Below, in pieces: positions 7,880 through 15,845 of a DNA stretch of 64,000 nt (its first letter is position 1; each line of letters starts with the position of its first letter). The stretch is from Kineosporia babensis (GTDB taxonomy: Bacteria > Actinomycetota > Actinomycetes > Actinomycetales > Kineosporiaceae). A program made the position numbers and the translations under genes. The DNA lies in contig NZ_JAJOMB010000017.1 in the NCBI RefSeq assembly GCF_021129305.1, positions 124,001 through 188,000 on the forward strand. The letters are read 5' to 3'. Under the pieces are notes generated by a model. It searched no databases, was not told the DNA's origin, and worked only from the letters and a program-made list of their open reading frames with translations.

Positions 7880-8932
7880 ATGTCGATCGGTAGCGATGTC
7901 ATCAGGGACGTCGTGCTGGTTGTGGTGCTCGTGCTGGCCGTCGCGCTGCTGATCGCCCTGGTGGTGACCCGGCGCCGGTTGCTGTTCGCCCGGCGGCGGG
8001 AGGAGTCGGCCGACGAGTCGGCGGCGCCGCAGGCGGCCGTGGTGGTGCACAGCAAGAAGGTGGACGACCACGACGCCCGGCGCCGGCAGATCGAGGTGCT
8101 CTCGGGGCGTCTGGGCTGGCGGGCCCCGGTCTGGCTGGAGACCACGGCCGAGGATCCGGGCCGGGGGCAGACCAGGAAAGCGGTGGAGGACGGCGCTTCG
8201 GTGGTGGTCGCCTTCGGAGGCGACGGAACTACCCGGGCGGTGGCCGAGTCGCTGGCCCAGACGGGTGTTCCGATGGGGCTGCTGCCGGCCGGGACGGGCA
8301 ACCTGCTGGCCCGCAATCTGGGGGTGCCACCCAACCGGCTGGAGTCGTCCCTGCACATCGCCCTGACCGGGCGGAACCGGACGATCGACATCGGGCACGT
8401 GGAACTGGCCGACACCCTGGACAGCCCACCCCGCAAAGAGACCTTCCTGGTGATGTCCGGCCTGGGCTTCGACGCCGAGGTGATGGCCACCACCGCGCCG
8501 GAGCTGAAGAAGAAGATCGGCTGGGTGGCCTACGTGGTCGCCGGGATGAGCCGGCTGCGGGGGCGTCGCACCCCGGTGACGCTGCGGGTGGACGACGGCC
8601 CGGCGGTGCAGCGCCGGATCCGCGCGGTGCTGGTCGGGAACGTGGGGATGCTGCAGGGCGGCATTCAGCTGATGCCGGCCGCCCTGCCCGACGACGGCTG
8701 GCTGGACGTGGTGGTGGTCTCCCCGCGGGGTGTGACCGGCTGGGTGCCGGTAGTGGGGGCGGTGCTGACCCGCCGCAACCACGCCACGGTCGAGCACTTC
8801 CGCTGCAAGACGGTGGAGATCCAGGCCGACCGCCCGATGTTCGCCCAGCTGGACGGGGATCCGGCGGGTAAGGCTCAGTCGCTGAGGGCCCGGGTGGACC
8901 CGCTGGCCCTGGTCGTGCGGGTGCCTGGTTAA
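7880..8932 (+). CDS. Diacylglycerol/sphingosine kinase-like lipid kinase, membrane-anchored
   Basis: 350-aa protein with one N-terminal transmembrane helix (residues ~10-30, VVLVVVLVLAVALLIALVV) and a DAGK catalytic domain: the ATP-binding FGGDGT motif at residues 112-117 and the LPAGTGNLLARNLG loop at about 131-145. The C-terminal beta domain carries QGGIQLMPAALPDDGWLDV, typical of YegS/DgkB/BmrU enzymes. Likely phosphorylates diacylglycerol or a related lipid at the inner face of the membrane. Family members are usually soluble or peripheral, so the N-terminal anchor is a variation. It converges on the 2H phosphoesterase gene with overlapping stops. Confidence 0.85.
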   Translation: MSIGSDVIRDVVLVVVLVLAVALLIALVVTRRRLLFARRREESADESAAPQAAVVVHSKKVDDHDARRRQIEVLSGRLGWRAPVWLETTAEDPGRGQTRKAVEDGASVVVAFGGDGTTRAVAESLAQTGVPMGLLPAGTGNLLARNLGVPPNRLESSLHIALTGRNRTIDIGHVELADTLDSPPRKETFLVMSGLGFDAEVMATTAPELKKKIGWVAYVVAGMSRLRGRRTPVTLRVDDGPAVQRRIRAVLVGNVGMLQGGIQLMPAALPDDGWLDVVVVSPRGVTGWVPVVGAVLTRRNHATVEHFRCKTVEIQADRPMFAQLDGDPAGKAQSLRARVDPLALVVRVPG

Positions 8933-9570
8933 GAAACGGCGACGCGATCGGCGAAGGGCAGGCGGATCTCCTGTTCCCAGGACCAGGTCTGGTTCGCGCG
9001 GCGCAGGGCCACCAGCGAGAGGTGGCGCACGTCGATCGCGGTCAGGCCCTGGTCGGTCCGGGCCAGGCCCTCGGCCAGCACCGGGCCGGGGATGTCGGCC
9101 CCGGCGTAGGCGATGCTGACGTGCGGCACGAAACCACCGGCCGAGGGTGGGAACTGGTGGATCCGTTCCGGGCCGAGCAGTTCGGCCGCGGCCAGTTGCA
9201 GCAGGTCGCGCAGGGCCACGATCTCCTCGACCGGATACACCGGCAGCACCACCGCATCGATGTCGTCGGTGGCCGGGCCGGCATACAGCCGGGGCAGCTG
9301 GCGCCGGGCCACGACCGAGCCCACCGCCTCGGCCAGCCGCTCGATCTGCGCGTCGGGCACCAGGTCGCGGAAGGTCACGCCCTGGACCGTCATGTGCAGG
9401 CCGTGGCGGGCGATCGGGGCCAGGCCGGGGATGCCGGACAGCGCGGCCTGGTCACGCTCCACCCGGGCGTGCAGGCCGTCTGCCTGGGCGAAGGTCAGGT
9501 AGAAGGCCCAGAGTTCGCGGCCGGGCCGCCACTGCGGATCCTCGACCCAGTGGTTCTGCAGGCCGTTCAT
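8929..9570 (-). CDS. 2H phosphoesterase / 2'-5' RNA ligase family protein
   Basis: Small soluble protein with the two H-x-T/S signatures of the 2H phosphoesterase superfamily: HMT in GLHMTVQGV and HVS in PHVSIAYAG, spaced by about 90 residues. Members cleave or form 2'-5' or cyclic phosphodiesters in RNA or nucleotides; several in actinobacteria are uncharacterised. The ATG at 9570 is preferred because GGGGAA lies ~7 nt upstream; an in-frame ATG at 9612 would add 14 residues. The stop overlaps the lipid-kinase stop by 4 nt (TTAA shared). Confidence 0.72.
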   Translation of the reverse strand: MNGLQNHWVEDPQWRPGRELWAFYLTFAQADGLHARVERDQAALSGIPGLAPIARHGLHMTVQGVTFRDLVPDAQIERLAEAVGSVVARRQLPRLYAGPATDDIDAVVLPVYPVEEIVALRDLLQLAAAELLGPERIHQFPPSAGGFVPHVSIAYAGADIPGPVLAEGLARTDQGLTAIDVRHLSLVALRRANQTWSWEQEIRLPFADRVAVS

Positions 9571-9729
9571 CGTGGTGTTCCCCAAGGTCGGTCCGGACTG
9601 AGCGGGGCTCATCCTTGCGCGCTGCCCGGACGAGCGGACAACCGGGTGTACGGCCGAATTGGATCGTCTACATCAATCTAGTTACTGAGCTAGAAAGCAT
9701 TAGACGACAGAATCCTCATGCCGGATCGC

Positions 9730-9735
9730 TAGGCT
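9730..9735 (+). promoter_or_regulatory. Leaderless -10 box (TAGGCT) for the DUF5926 gene
   Basis: TAGGCT is followed by 8 nt and ATG 9744, with no ribosome binding site in between. Confidence 0.5.
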
Positions 9736-9743
9736 CCCCGCCC

Positions 9744-10703
9744 ATGGGAAAGAAGCAGCGCCGAACCGGATCCGCCCCCGCCGCCGTCCTCGACGGTGAC
9801 ATCCCGGTCGTCGGTGGTCGTGAGGCCTGCCCGTGCGGCTCGGGCAAGCGGTACAAGGCGTGCCACGGGCGGGCGGCCCGGATCGAGGCGATGAAGATGG
9901 TCGTGCGCCCCTTCGAGGGCCTGACCGGCGAGTGCGACCTGGTCGCGATGCGTGAGGTGGTGCCCGCCGCGACCGCCGTCGTGCCGGTCAAGGAGGAGTT
10001 CGGCGGCGGGGTGGTCACCATCGCCACGATCCTGCCGATGGCCTGGTCGGCCCTGCACCGGGCGGACGGCACGGTGCTGGCCGGTCTGCAGACCAACGGT
10101 GGCTCCGGCGACGCCAGCCGGGACGTGGCCGCGGCCCTGCTGCAGGCCCGCGAACTGGAGGCCGGCAACCCGGTGCCCGAGGGCGACCTGCCCGGCCCGG
10201 GCCCGCGGCTGCAGGACGTCCTGGACCTGTCCGGCGGCCTCGAGGTCACCGTGCACGAGGGCTTCGAGTTCTGGTTCGCCGAGGACAACGACCTCACCCC
10301 CGAGGTGCGCGAGTCGCTCGAGCAGGCCAACGGCGCCGCGGTGCCGACCAAGCGGCTGAAGTCGGTCGAGGCGGCCTACTGGGTGCAGATGGGCCCGCGC
10401 CGGCACCTGCGCTGGGTGCTGCCGGACGACGAGACCAAGGTGCTCGACGGCATCGCCCGGCTGCACGCCGCGGGTGAGTCGGCGCTGCTGCCGGAGACCA
10501 AGTACGTGGGCTCGTTCCGGGCCTGCGGCCTGATCGTGCCGGTCTGGGACCTGGCCGACGACACCGAGCCGGAAGAGCTGGAGAAGCCGATCCTGGCCTT
10601 CGCCGAGCGGCTGCGTGAGGCGATGGGCCGGACCGAGCCGCTGACCGCCGAAGAGCGCCGGGCCCGCGCGGGTGTGGTCTCGCGCCAGGTCACGCTGCGC
10701 TGA
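9744..10703 (+). CDS. DUF5926 family protein with SEC-C zinc motif
   Basis: 319-aa actinobacterial protein. Residues 29-41 hold the SEC-C zinc-binding motif CPCGSGKRYKACH, as at the C-terminus of SecA, where it binds SecB or ribosomes. The remainder matches my memory of the actinobacterial DUF5926 family, whose function is not established. No signal peptide. The start is fixed by the TAGGCT box 8 nt upstream and by the basic start MGKKQRRTG. The gene is monocistronic, ending with a clear terminator hairpin. A role in translation or protein handling is inferred from the SEC-C motif only. Confidence 0.75.
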   Translation: MGKKQRRTGSAPAAVLDGDIPVVGGREACPCGSGKRYKACHGRAARIEAMKMVVRPFEGLTGECDLVAMREVVPAATAVVPVKEEFGGGVVTIATILPMAWSALHRADGTVLAGLQTNGGSGDASRDVAAALLQARELEAGNPVPEGDLPGPGPRLQDVLDLSGGLEVTVHEGFEFWFAEDNDLTPEVRESLEQANGAAVPTKRLKSVEAAYWVQMGPRRHLRWVLPDDETKVLDGIARLHAAGESALLPETKYVGSFRACGLIVPVWDLADDTEPEELEKPILAFAERLREAMGRTEPLTAEERRARAGVVSRQVTLR

Positions 10704-10726
10704 GCCGTTCGTCACCACAACCGACA

Positions 10727-10774
10727 GGGGGACGCAGGCGCGCACGTTGCGCACCGGCGTCCCCCGTTTGTTCT
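10727..10774 (+). terminator. Intrinsic terminator after the DUF5926 gene
   Basis: GGGGGACGC at 10727-10735 pairs with GCGTCCCCC at 10757-10765, the loop can also pair internally, and GTTTGTTCT follows. Confidence 0.75.
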
Positions 10775-10886
10775 GAGGTACTTAGAACCGAACTGGAGAC
10801 GCCCGCGAGCCTTGCGCACCCCGTCCCCAGTTGTTGATCCCTACGGGTTTGCGCACCCGGACTACCCCACTGTTCGGCTGACCCCC

Positions 10887-10892
10887 TAGCCT
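10887..10892 (+). promoter_or_regulatory. Leaderless -10 box (TAGCCT) for the GT2 gene
   Basis: TAGCCT is followed by 8 nt and GTG 10901. A GGAGG lies within the spacer but only 1 nt before the GTG, too close to serve as a ribosome binding site. Confidence 0.45.
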
Positions 10893-10900
10893 CTGGAGGC

Positions 10901-11686
10901 GTGGCAGACGTGAACGTGCCCGGTGGGCTTGCGGTGATCATCCCGGCGAAGGACGAGGCCGAGCGGATCGCCAAGACCGTCGAGGCCGCCCTGGCCCTGC
11001 CCGGTGCCGACGTGGTGATCGTGGTGGACGACGGCTCCAGCGACGCCACCGCCTCGATCGCGCTCAAGGCCGGCGCCCAGGTGGTCAGCCACGAGGTGAA
11101 CCAGGGCAAGGCGGCCGCGATGGAGACCGGCGCGGCCCGCGCCGCGGTGCTGGACTCCGCGGTTCTGCCGGCCGGGCCGCGGGCGTTGCTCTTCATCGAC
11201 GCCGACCTCCAGGAGAGCGCCGCCGCCACCGCCACCATCGTCGAGCCGGTACTGGCCGGCGAGGCTGACATGACGATCGCGCTGATCCCCCCGCAGGCCA
11301 CGGCCGGCGGGGGCAGCGGACGGGTGGTACGTCTGTCGCGCAAGGGCATCCGTCAAGCCACCGGCTGGACGGCCACGCAGCCCCTGTCAGGTACCCGCTG
11401 CATCAGTCGACCAGCCTTCGACGCCGCCCTACCCCTGGCCCTGGGCTGGGGCGTGGAGACCGGCCTGACCATCGACGTGCTCGGCGCCGGCTACCGGGTG
11501 ATCGAGGTGCCGTGCGAACTGCACCACCGGGTCACCGGCGCGGACCTGCGCGGGCAACTGCACCGCGCCGGGCAGTACCGCGACGTCGGACTGGCCCTGC
11601 TGGAACGCCGGGCCCGCTCGATCCCGGCCCTGAGCCGCGGGTTCCGGCCGGCCGCCAAGGTGGTCCGCAAGGTCCTCGGCGGGTAA
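10901..11686 (+). CDS. Glycosyltransferase family 2 (polyprenyl-P sugar synthase-like)
   Basis: 261-aa GT-A fold transferase. VIIPAKDEAERI opens the nucleotide-binding fold, VVDDGSSDAT follows at about 45-54, and the DxD metal site is FIDADLQ near residue 103. The form resembles dolichyl/polyprenyl-phosphate mannose or glucose synthases without a membrane anchor, as well as GT81 glucosyl-phosphoglycerate synthases. It probably transfers a sugar from a nucleotide donor to a lipid or small acceptor at the inner membrane face. Next downstream is an MptB-like mannosyltransferase that uses polyprenol-P-mannose, so supplying that donor is a reasonable but unproven role. Confidence 0.75.
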   Translation: MADVNVPGGLAVIIPAKDEAERIAKTVEAALALPGADVVIVVDDGSSDATASIALKAGAQVVSHEVNQGKAAAMETGAARAAVLDSAVLPAGPRALLFIDADLQESAAATATIVEPVLAGEADMTIALIPPQATAGGGSGRVVRLSRKGIRQATGWTATQPLSGTRCISRPAFDAALPLALGWGVETGLTIDVLGAGYRVIEVPCELHHRVTGADLRGQLHRAGQYRDVGLALLERRARSIPALSRGFRPAAKVVRKVLGG

Positions 11687-11802
11687 TTCCGGACGTGGCC
11701 TGCACCACACCGAACTGAACTTTCGGTCAATTCGGCGTGCCTTTTCCAAGCCGAGTCCACCCGCGCGCACTTTGTGGCGGGCGATGCTGGTTCGATGGGC
11801 TC

Positions 11803-13335
11803 GTGTCATCCAAATGGGTCTTCAGCGGGTCGGGTGCGCTTTCCGTCCTGCTGCTGGCCGGGGTGGCCCTCGCCGGTGACTCGGCCGCGGTGCCCGGACT
11901 GGGCGGCGCCACCTGGCATCCCACCTGGGACCTCGATCTCGGGCTGAACTCCGGGCTGGTCAGCGGCCTGCTGGTGCTGGCCGCGGTGCTCGGTGCGGTG
12001 GCGATCGGGGCTGGGCTGCTGGCCGTGCGCTCGTGCCAGTTCCTCGCGCCGCGCAGCGTGCTGCTGGCCGCGGTCGGCGTGGTCACCGTGTTCACCTTCC
12101 TGCCGCCGCTCGGCTCGGCCGACCACCTTTCGTACCTGGCCTACGGACGCATCGCCGCCGCTGGTGACGACCCCTACGCCGAGTCGCCGATCGAGTGGCG
12201 CGCAGGCACCGACCCGGTGGCCGGCGCAGTGCAGCCGCCCTGGCAGGACACCCCCAGCGTGTACGGCCCGGTCTCCACCGCCGCCCAGGCCCTGGTGGCC
12301 TGGGCCGGAGACGGCTCGCTGCGACTGACCGTCTGGTTCTGGCAGATCCTGTGCGGCCTGGCCTTCCTGGCCGTGGCGCTGACTCTGGACCGATTGACCA
12401 GAGGCGATGCGCAGGCCCGGGCCCGCACCTGGGTGCTCTGGACGCTGAACCCGCTGATGCTCGGCCAGCTCGTGCTCGGCGGGCACCTGGACGTGATCTC
12501 GGTGGCCTTCGCGATCGGGGCGCTGGCCTTCGCCGCGCGCCGCCCCGCGGTGGCCGGCCTGCTGATCGGCGCCGCGGTCGGCAGCAAGATCACCTTCGGA
12601 CTGTTCGCCCTGGCCATCCTCTGGGGCCTGCGGCATCGGCCGCTGCCGCAGCTGGCCCGCCACCTCGGCATCATGACGCTCTCCGGCCTGGCGCTGCTGG
12701 TTCCGGCCCATCTGTGGAGCGGACGGCACACCTACGACCGGCTGGAGGCGGCCGGCGGGCAGGTCTCGCTGGCCACGCCCTGGCGCCTGCTGACCAACGA
12801 ACTGGACCCGGTTTTCGGCAGTGTGGTGCGCGACGTGGTCGGCCCGGTCGCGATGGGCCTCGGCGCCGCACTCGCGGTGCTTCTGCTGCGCCGCCTGCAG
12901 GGGCGCCCGACCGGGATCGCAGCGCGTGACACCGAAACGGCGTCAATGGTTCTCGCAGCGTTCGCCCTGACCACCGGCTGGCTGCTCATGACGCCGTACT
13001 CACTTCCGTGGTACGACAGCATGGTGTGGGCACCGCTGGCGCTGCTCACCCCGACGCTGCTCGACGGTGCGCTGCTGGCCCGGCTGTTCGTCCTCGTTCT
13101 GGCCTACGTCCCGGGCCGGGTGGTCGGGATGTCCGTACAGGTCGAGGAACTCACTCTGGGATTCCGCAAATCCGTAGCGCCCTGGCTGGAACTCGCCGTG
13201 ATCGTCACGGTGCTGGTCTGGACCTGCTTGCGCCGGAAGGACTTCCAGGCTTCTACTGTTCTCCACGACGATGAGCAACGCCGCTCCTCGGCCACCGTGG
13301 CTAACGATTCGACGCCGGCCAGGCCGACTGAATAG
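11803..13335 (+). CDS. MptB-like polyprenol-phosphate mannosyltransferase (GT-C)
   Basis: 510-aa polytopic membrane protein with roughly a dozen hydrophobic helices and the GT-C style first outer loop (LGSADHLSYLAYGRI), followed by DDPYAESPIEW and VYGPVSTAAQ. These features match actinobacterial polyprenol-phosphomannose-dependent alpha-1,6-mannosyltransferases (MptA/MptB), which extend the mannan backbone of lipoglycans on the outer face of the membrane. GTG 11803 is chosen because the first helix follows immediately. The C-terminal ~35 residues are hydrophilic and cytosolic. The stop codon TAG is part of the -10 box of the next gene. The exact acceptor is not deducible. Confidence 0.8.
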   Translation: MSSKWVFSGSGALSVLLLAGVALAGDSAAVPGLGGATWHPTWDLDLGLNSGLVSGLLVLAAVLGAVAIGAGLLAVRSCQFLAPRSVLLAAVGVVTVFTFLPPLGSADHLSYLAYGRIAAAGDDPYAESPIEWRAGTDPVAGAVQPPWQDTPSVYGPVSTAAQALVAWAGDGSLRLTVWFWQILCGLAFLAVALTLDRLTRGDAQARARTWVLWTLNPLMLGQLVLGGHLDVISVAFAIGALAFAARRPAVAGLLIGAAVGSKITFGLFALAILWGLRHRPLPQLARHLGIMTLSGLALLVPAHLWSGRHTYDRLEAAGGQVSLATPWRLLTNELDPVFGSVVRDVVGPVAMGLGAALAVLLLRRLQGRPTGIAARDTETASMVLAAFALTTGWLLMTPYSLPWYDSMVWAPLALLTPTLLDGALLARLFVLVLAYVPGRVVGMSVQVEELTLGFRKSVAPWLELAVIVTVLVWTCLRRKDFQASTVLHDDEQRRSSATVANDSTPARPTE

Positions 13336-13338
13336 GTT
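13333..13338 (+). promoter_or_regulatory. Leaderless -10 box (TAGGTT) for the methyltransferase gene
   Basis: TAGGTT begins with the stop codon of the mannosyltransferase and is followed by 6 nt and ATG 13345. Confidence 0.5.
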
Positions 13339-13344
13339 GCGGGA

Positions 13345-14412
13345 ATGACCGTGTGGCAATGGGATCCGTCGCTCTACTCGGGGAGCGCCGACTACTACGC
13401 AACTGGGCGCATGCCCTACCCGCCGAGCGCGGTGCAGGCGATCCAGCAGACTCTCGGCCTGGACGGGACCGGCCGGCTGCTCGACGTGGGCTCCGGGCCG
13501 GGTTCGCTGACCTTCCCGCTGACCCGGTCCTTCGCCGAGACAGTGGCAGTGGACGCCGATGCGGCGATGGTCGAGGCCGGCCGGGCCGAGGCGGAATCCC
13601 TTGGCCTGCACTCGATCTCGTGGCACGCGCTGCGCGCCGAGGAGCTGGGCGCCGAGCTGGGCAAGTTCCGCGTGGTCACGTTCGCCCAGTCGTTCCACTG
13701 GATGGAGCAGGCCCGGGTGGCGAACATCGTGGCCGGGCTGCTCGAGGAGGGTGGCTCGGTGGTGCACGTGGCCGCCAGCACCGACAAGGGCACGGGCGAG
13801 ACGCCGCGGACCGCGCTGCGCTTCCCGCAGCCGCCCTGGGCCGAGATCCGCGAGCTGGTCACCCGTTACCTGGGCGAGGAGCGCCGGGCCGGGCAGGGCG
13901 TGCGGCCGCTGGAGATGTTCGACGGCGAGATCGAGGTGTTCGCGGCCGCCGGTTTCGGTGACCCGCGGATCATCGAGGTGCCCCACAACGTGGCCCGGGT
14001 GCGCACGGTCAAGGAGGTGATGGCCGCGGTGTACTCGCTGTCGTACTCCGCGCCGCACCTGTTCGGGGAGCGCCGGGACGAGTTCGACCACGAACTGCGG
14101 GAACTGCTGACGTCGCACGCGGCTTCCGGTGTGATGTTCGCCGAGCAGGTCGGTTCGGTGCGGCTGACCTTCTGGGACGCCCCGGCGGTGCCGGTTGCGC
14201 CGGTGAAACCGGTGAAGAAGGCCAAGACGCCGGCTCCGCGCAAGGCTCCCGCGGCCCGGAAGGCGGCCACGCCTCGCAAGGCTGCGGCTGGTAAGACCAC
14301 CACGCGTAAGTCGGCGGCCGGCAAGACAGCCGCCAAGAGCGCCTCGGCCGAGCCGGGAGTGCCCGCGCCCCGGCCCAAGACCCGGCGAGCCACCAAGAAG
14401 GCCGCTCAGTAG
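13345..14412 (+). CDS. Class I SAM methyltransferase with histone H1-like Lys/Ala tail
   Basis: Residues ~1-280 are a class I SAM-dependent methyltransferase of the UbiE/Methyltransf_11 type: motif I LLDVGSGPGSLTF at about 47-59, the acidic end of beta2 in VAVDADAAM, and the conserved FAQSFHWM motif after beta4. The last ~75 residues form a Lys/Ala/Pro-rich tail (PVKKAKTPAPRKAPAARKA, then KTTTRKSAAGKTAAKSA), closely resembling the C-terminal domain of eukaryotic histone H1 and actinobacterial HupB/Lsr2-associated tails, which bind nucleic acids. Such a tail on a methyltransferase is unusual. The substrate is unknown; DNA, RNA or a nucleoid-bound protein is suggested by the tail only. Confidence 0.8.
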   Translation: MTVWQWDPSLYSGSADYYATGRMPYPPSAVQAIQQTLGLDGTGRLLDVGSGPGSLTFPLTRSFAETVAVDADAAMVEAGRAEAESLGLHSISWHALRAEELGAELGKFRVVTFAQSFHWMEQARVANIVAGLLEEGGSVVHVAASTDKGTGETPRTALRFPQPPWAEIRELVTRYLGEERRAGQGVRPLEMFDGEIEVFAAAGFGDPRIIEVPHNVARVRTVKEVMAAVYSLSYSAPHLFGERRDEFDHELRELLTSHAASGVMFAEQVGSVRLTFWDAPAVPVAPVKPVKKAKTPAPRKAPAARKAATPRKAAAGKTTTRKSAAGKTAAKSASAEPGVPAPRPKTRRATKKAAQ

Positions 14413-14437
14413 CCGGGCCGAGAACTGGGCAAGGGCG

Positions 14438-15694
14438 TCAGGTCGTAGAGCTCGAGATCGGTTCGGGTTCGGCGGCCTGGCGCTCGGGCTGGGGTTCCTC
14501 GCGGGAGACCAGCAGCCACAGCGCCAGCAGGGCCAGGATCGCCCACCAGCTGTAGGTGTTCTGCACGATCCGGGCCAGGAAGTTCGGCACGTCGTTCCCG
14601 GCCAGCAGGTTCGCACCCCACCAGGGCATCCGGACCCACAGGAGCACCGCGCCGGCCACCACGACCGCCACCCGGCGCCAGTCCCGGCCGCTGCCCAGGA
14701 TCGCGCCGAGCACCACGACGCCCCAGTGCATGTGGTGCACCCAGGAGACCGGCGAGATCAGGTAGGCCATCATGCCCAGCACCGCGACCACGGCCACGGG
14801 CTGGCCCAGCCGATCGAACTTGCGGGCCAGAGGCAGGGCGGCGGCCAGCACCGCGACGATCATCAGCAGGTTGATCGCGGTGAAGGCCAGGCTCTCCTCG
14901 TCCGGCCCGATCCGCAGCAGCACGCCGCGCAGCGACTGGTTCGAGGTGCCGCCGTTGGGCCCGAGGCGCTCGGGGTTGAGCAGCGCGTCGGTCCAGTAGG
15001 TGGCCGAGGCCGGGGGCAGGAGCAGCCAGGCGACGATGGTCACCCCGGCCGCCGTGCCGATCGAGGTGGCCAGCACCTTCCAGCGCCGGGTGAACGCCCA
15101 GTGCAGCCAGAACACCCCCGGCGTGAGCTTGACCGCCGTGGCCAGCGCGACGCCTACCCCGCTGCCGCCCGCCCAGGTGCCGCTCTCGCGCGAGCGCCGC
15201 GTCAGGTCCCACAGGCACAACGCCACGATGACCGCGTTGACCTGACCGAACCGAACCCCGTCGGACACCGGCAGCAGCCAGACCCCGCCCGCCGCGAGCA
15301 CGCCCTGCACCAGGCCGGCGCGGTGGCCGAACCGGCGCAGGAACGGCCGGAAGGCGATCCCGACCATCCACCACAGCAGCGCGCACTGCAGCACCGTCCA
15401 CGCCCAGCCCATGACCGAGAACGGCGCGATGAGCAGGGGAAACGCGGTGAAGGCGGCGAACGGCGGGTAGGTGAAGGGCAGGAACTGCGGCTGGGTGGTG
15501 CGCAGTTCGTAGAGCGGGAACCCGGTGACCACGGCCCGCGCGCCCTCGCGGTAGACCTCGAGGTCCACCTGCCAGTTCTCGCGCGGGTAGCTGACCAGGT
15601 AGTGCCAGGCCAGCGGCAACGCGGAGGCGGTCAGCACGACGATCCCCAGCATCAGCCAGGGCGCGCGCTGCCTGAGCGTTCCAGCGTTGTCCAC
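14438..15694 (-). CDS. GT87/DUF2029-type membrane glycosyltransferase
   Basis: 418-aa polytopic membrane protein of the GT87 (PimE/AftC-like, formerly DUF2029) family: about 10 hydrophobic helices, an early periplasmic loop with VDLEVYREGARAVVTGFPLY and the PQFLPFTYPPFAAF motif typical of the group. Members use polyprenol-P-mannose or decaprenyl-P-arabinose to build cell-envelope glycans. GTG 15694 is preferred (AAGAAT 7 nt upstream and a short hydrophilic N-terminus before the first helix); TTG 15724 is possible. It is 25 bp from the convergent methyltransferase stop. Together with the GT2 and MptB-like genes it makes this stretch an envelope-glycan neighbourhood. Confidence 0.78.
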   Translation of the reverse strand: MDNAGTLRQRAPWLMLGIVVLTASALPLAWHYLVSYPRENWQVDLEVYREGARAVVTGFPLYELRTTQPQFLPFTYPPFAAFTAFPLLIAPFSVMGWAWTVLQCALLWWMVGIAFRPFLRRFGHRAGLVQGVLAAGGVWLLPVSDGVRFGQVNAVIVALCLWDLTRRSRESGTWAGGSGVGVALATAVKLTPGVFWLHWAFTRRWKVLATSIGTAAGVTIVAWLLLPPASATYWTDALLNPERLGPNGGTSNQSLRGVLLRIGPDEESLAFTAINLLMIVAVLAAALPLARKFDRLGQPVAVVAVLGMMAYLISPVSWVHHMHWGVVVLGAILGSGRDWRRVAVVVAGAVLLWVRMPWWGANLLAGNDVPNFLARIVQNTYSWWAILALLALWLLVSREEPQPERQAAEPEPISSSTT

Positions 15695-15832
15695 GGGGTC
15701 GATTCTTGCGTGCCCACCTGGCAAACGCTGAACGCCCCTGGTCAGACCGCTGATCTGGGGTGGCCTTTGTCCTCAGCGTCCACGCTTGCGGTGGTCCGGT
15801 CGATCGCGGATCAGCCAAGGGTGGCCAGCCCA

Positions 15833-15838
15833 TACAGT
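15833..15838 (+). promoter_or_regulatory. Leaderless -10 box (TACAGT) for the 15846 gene
   Basis: TACAGT is followed by 7 nt and GTG 15846; no Shine-Dalgarno sequence is present. Confidence 0.5.
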
Positions 15839-15845
15839 GGCGCAG

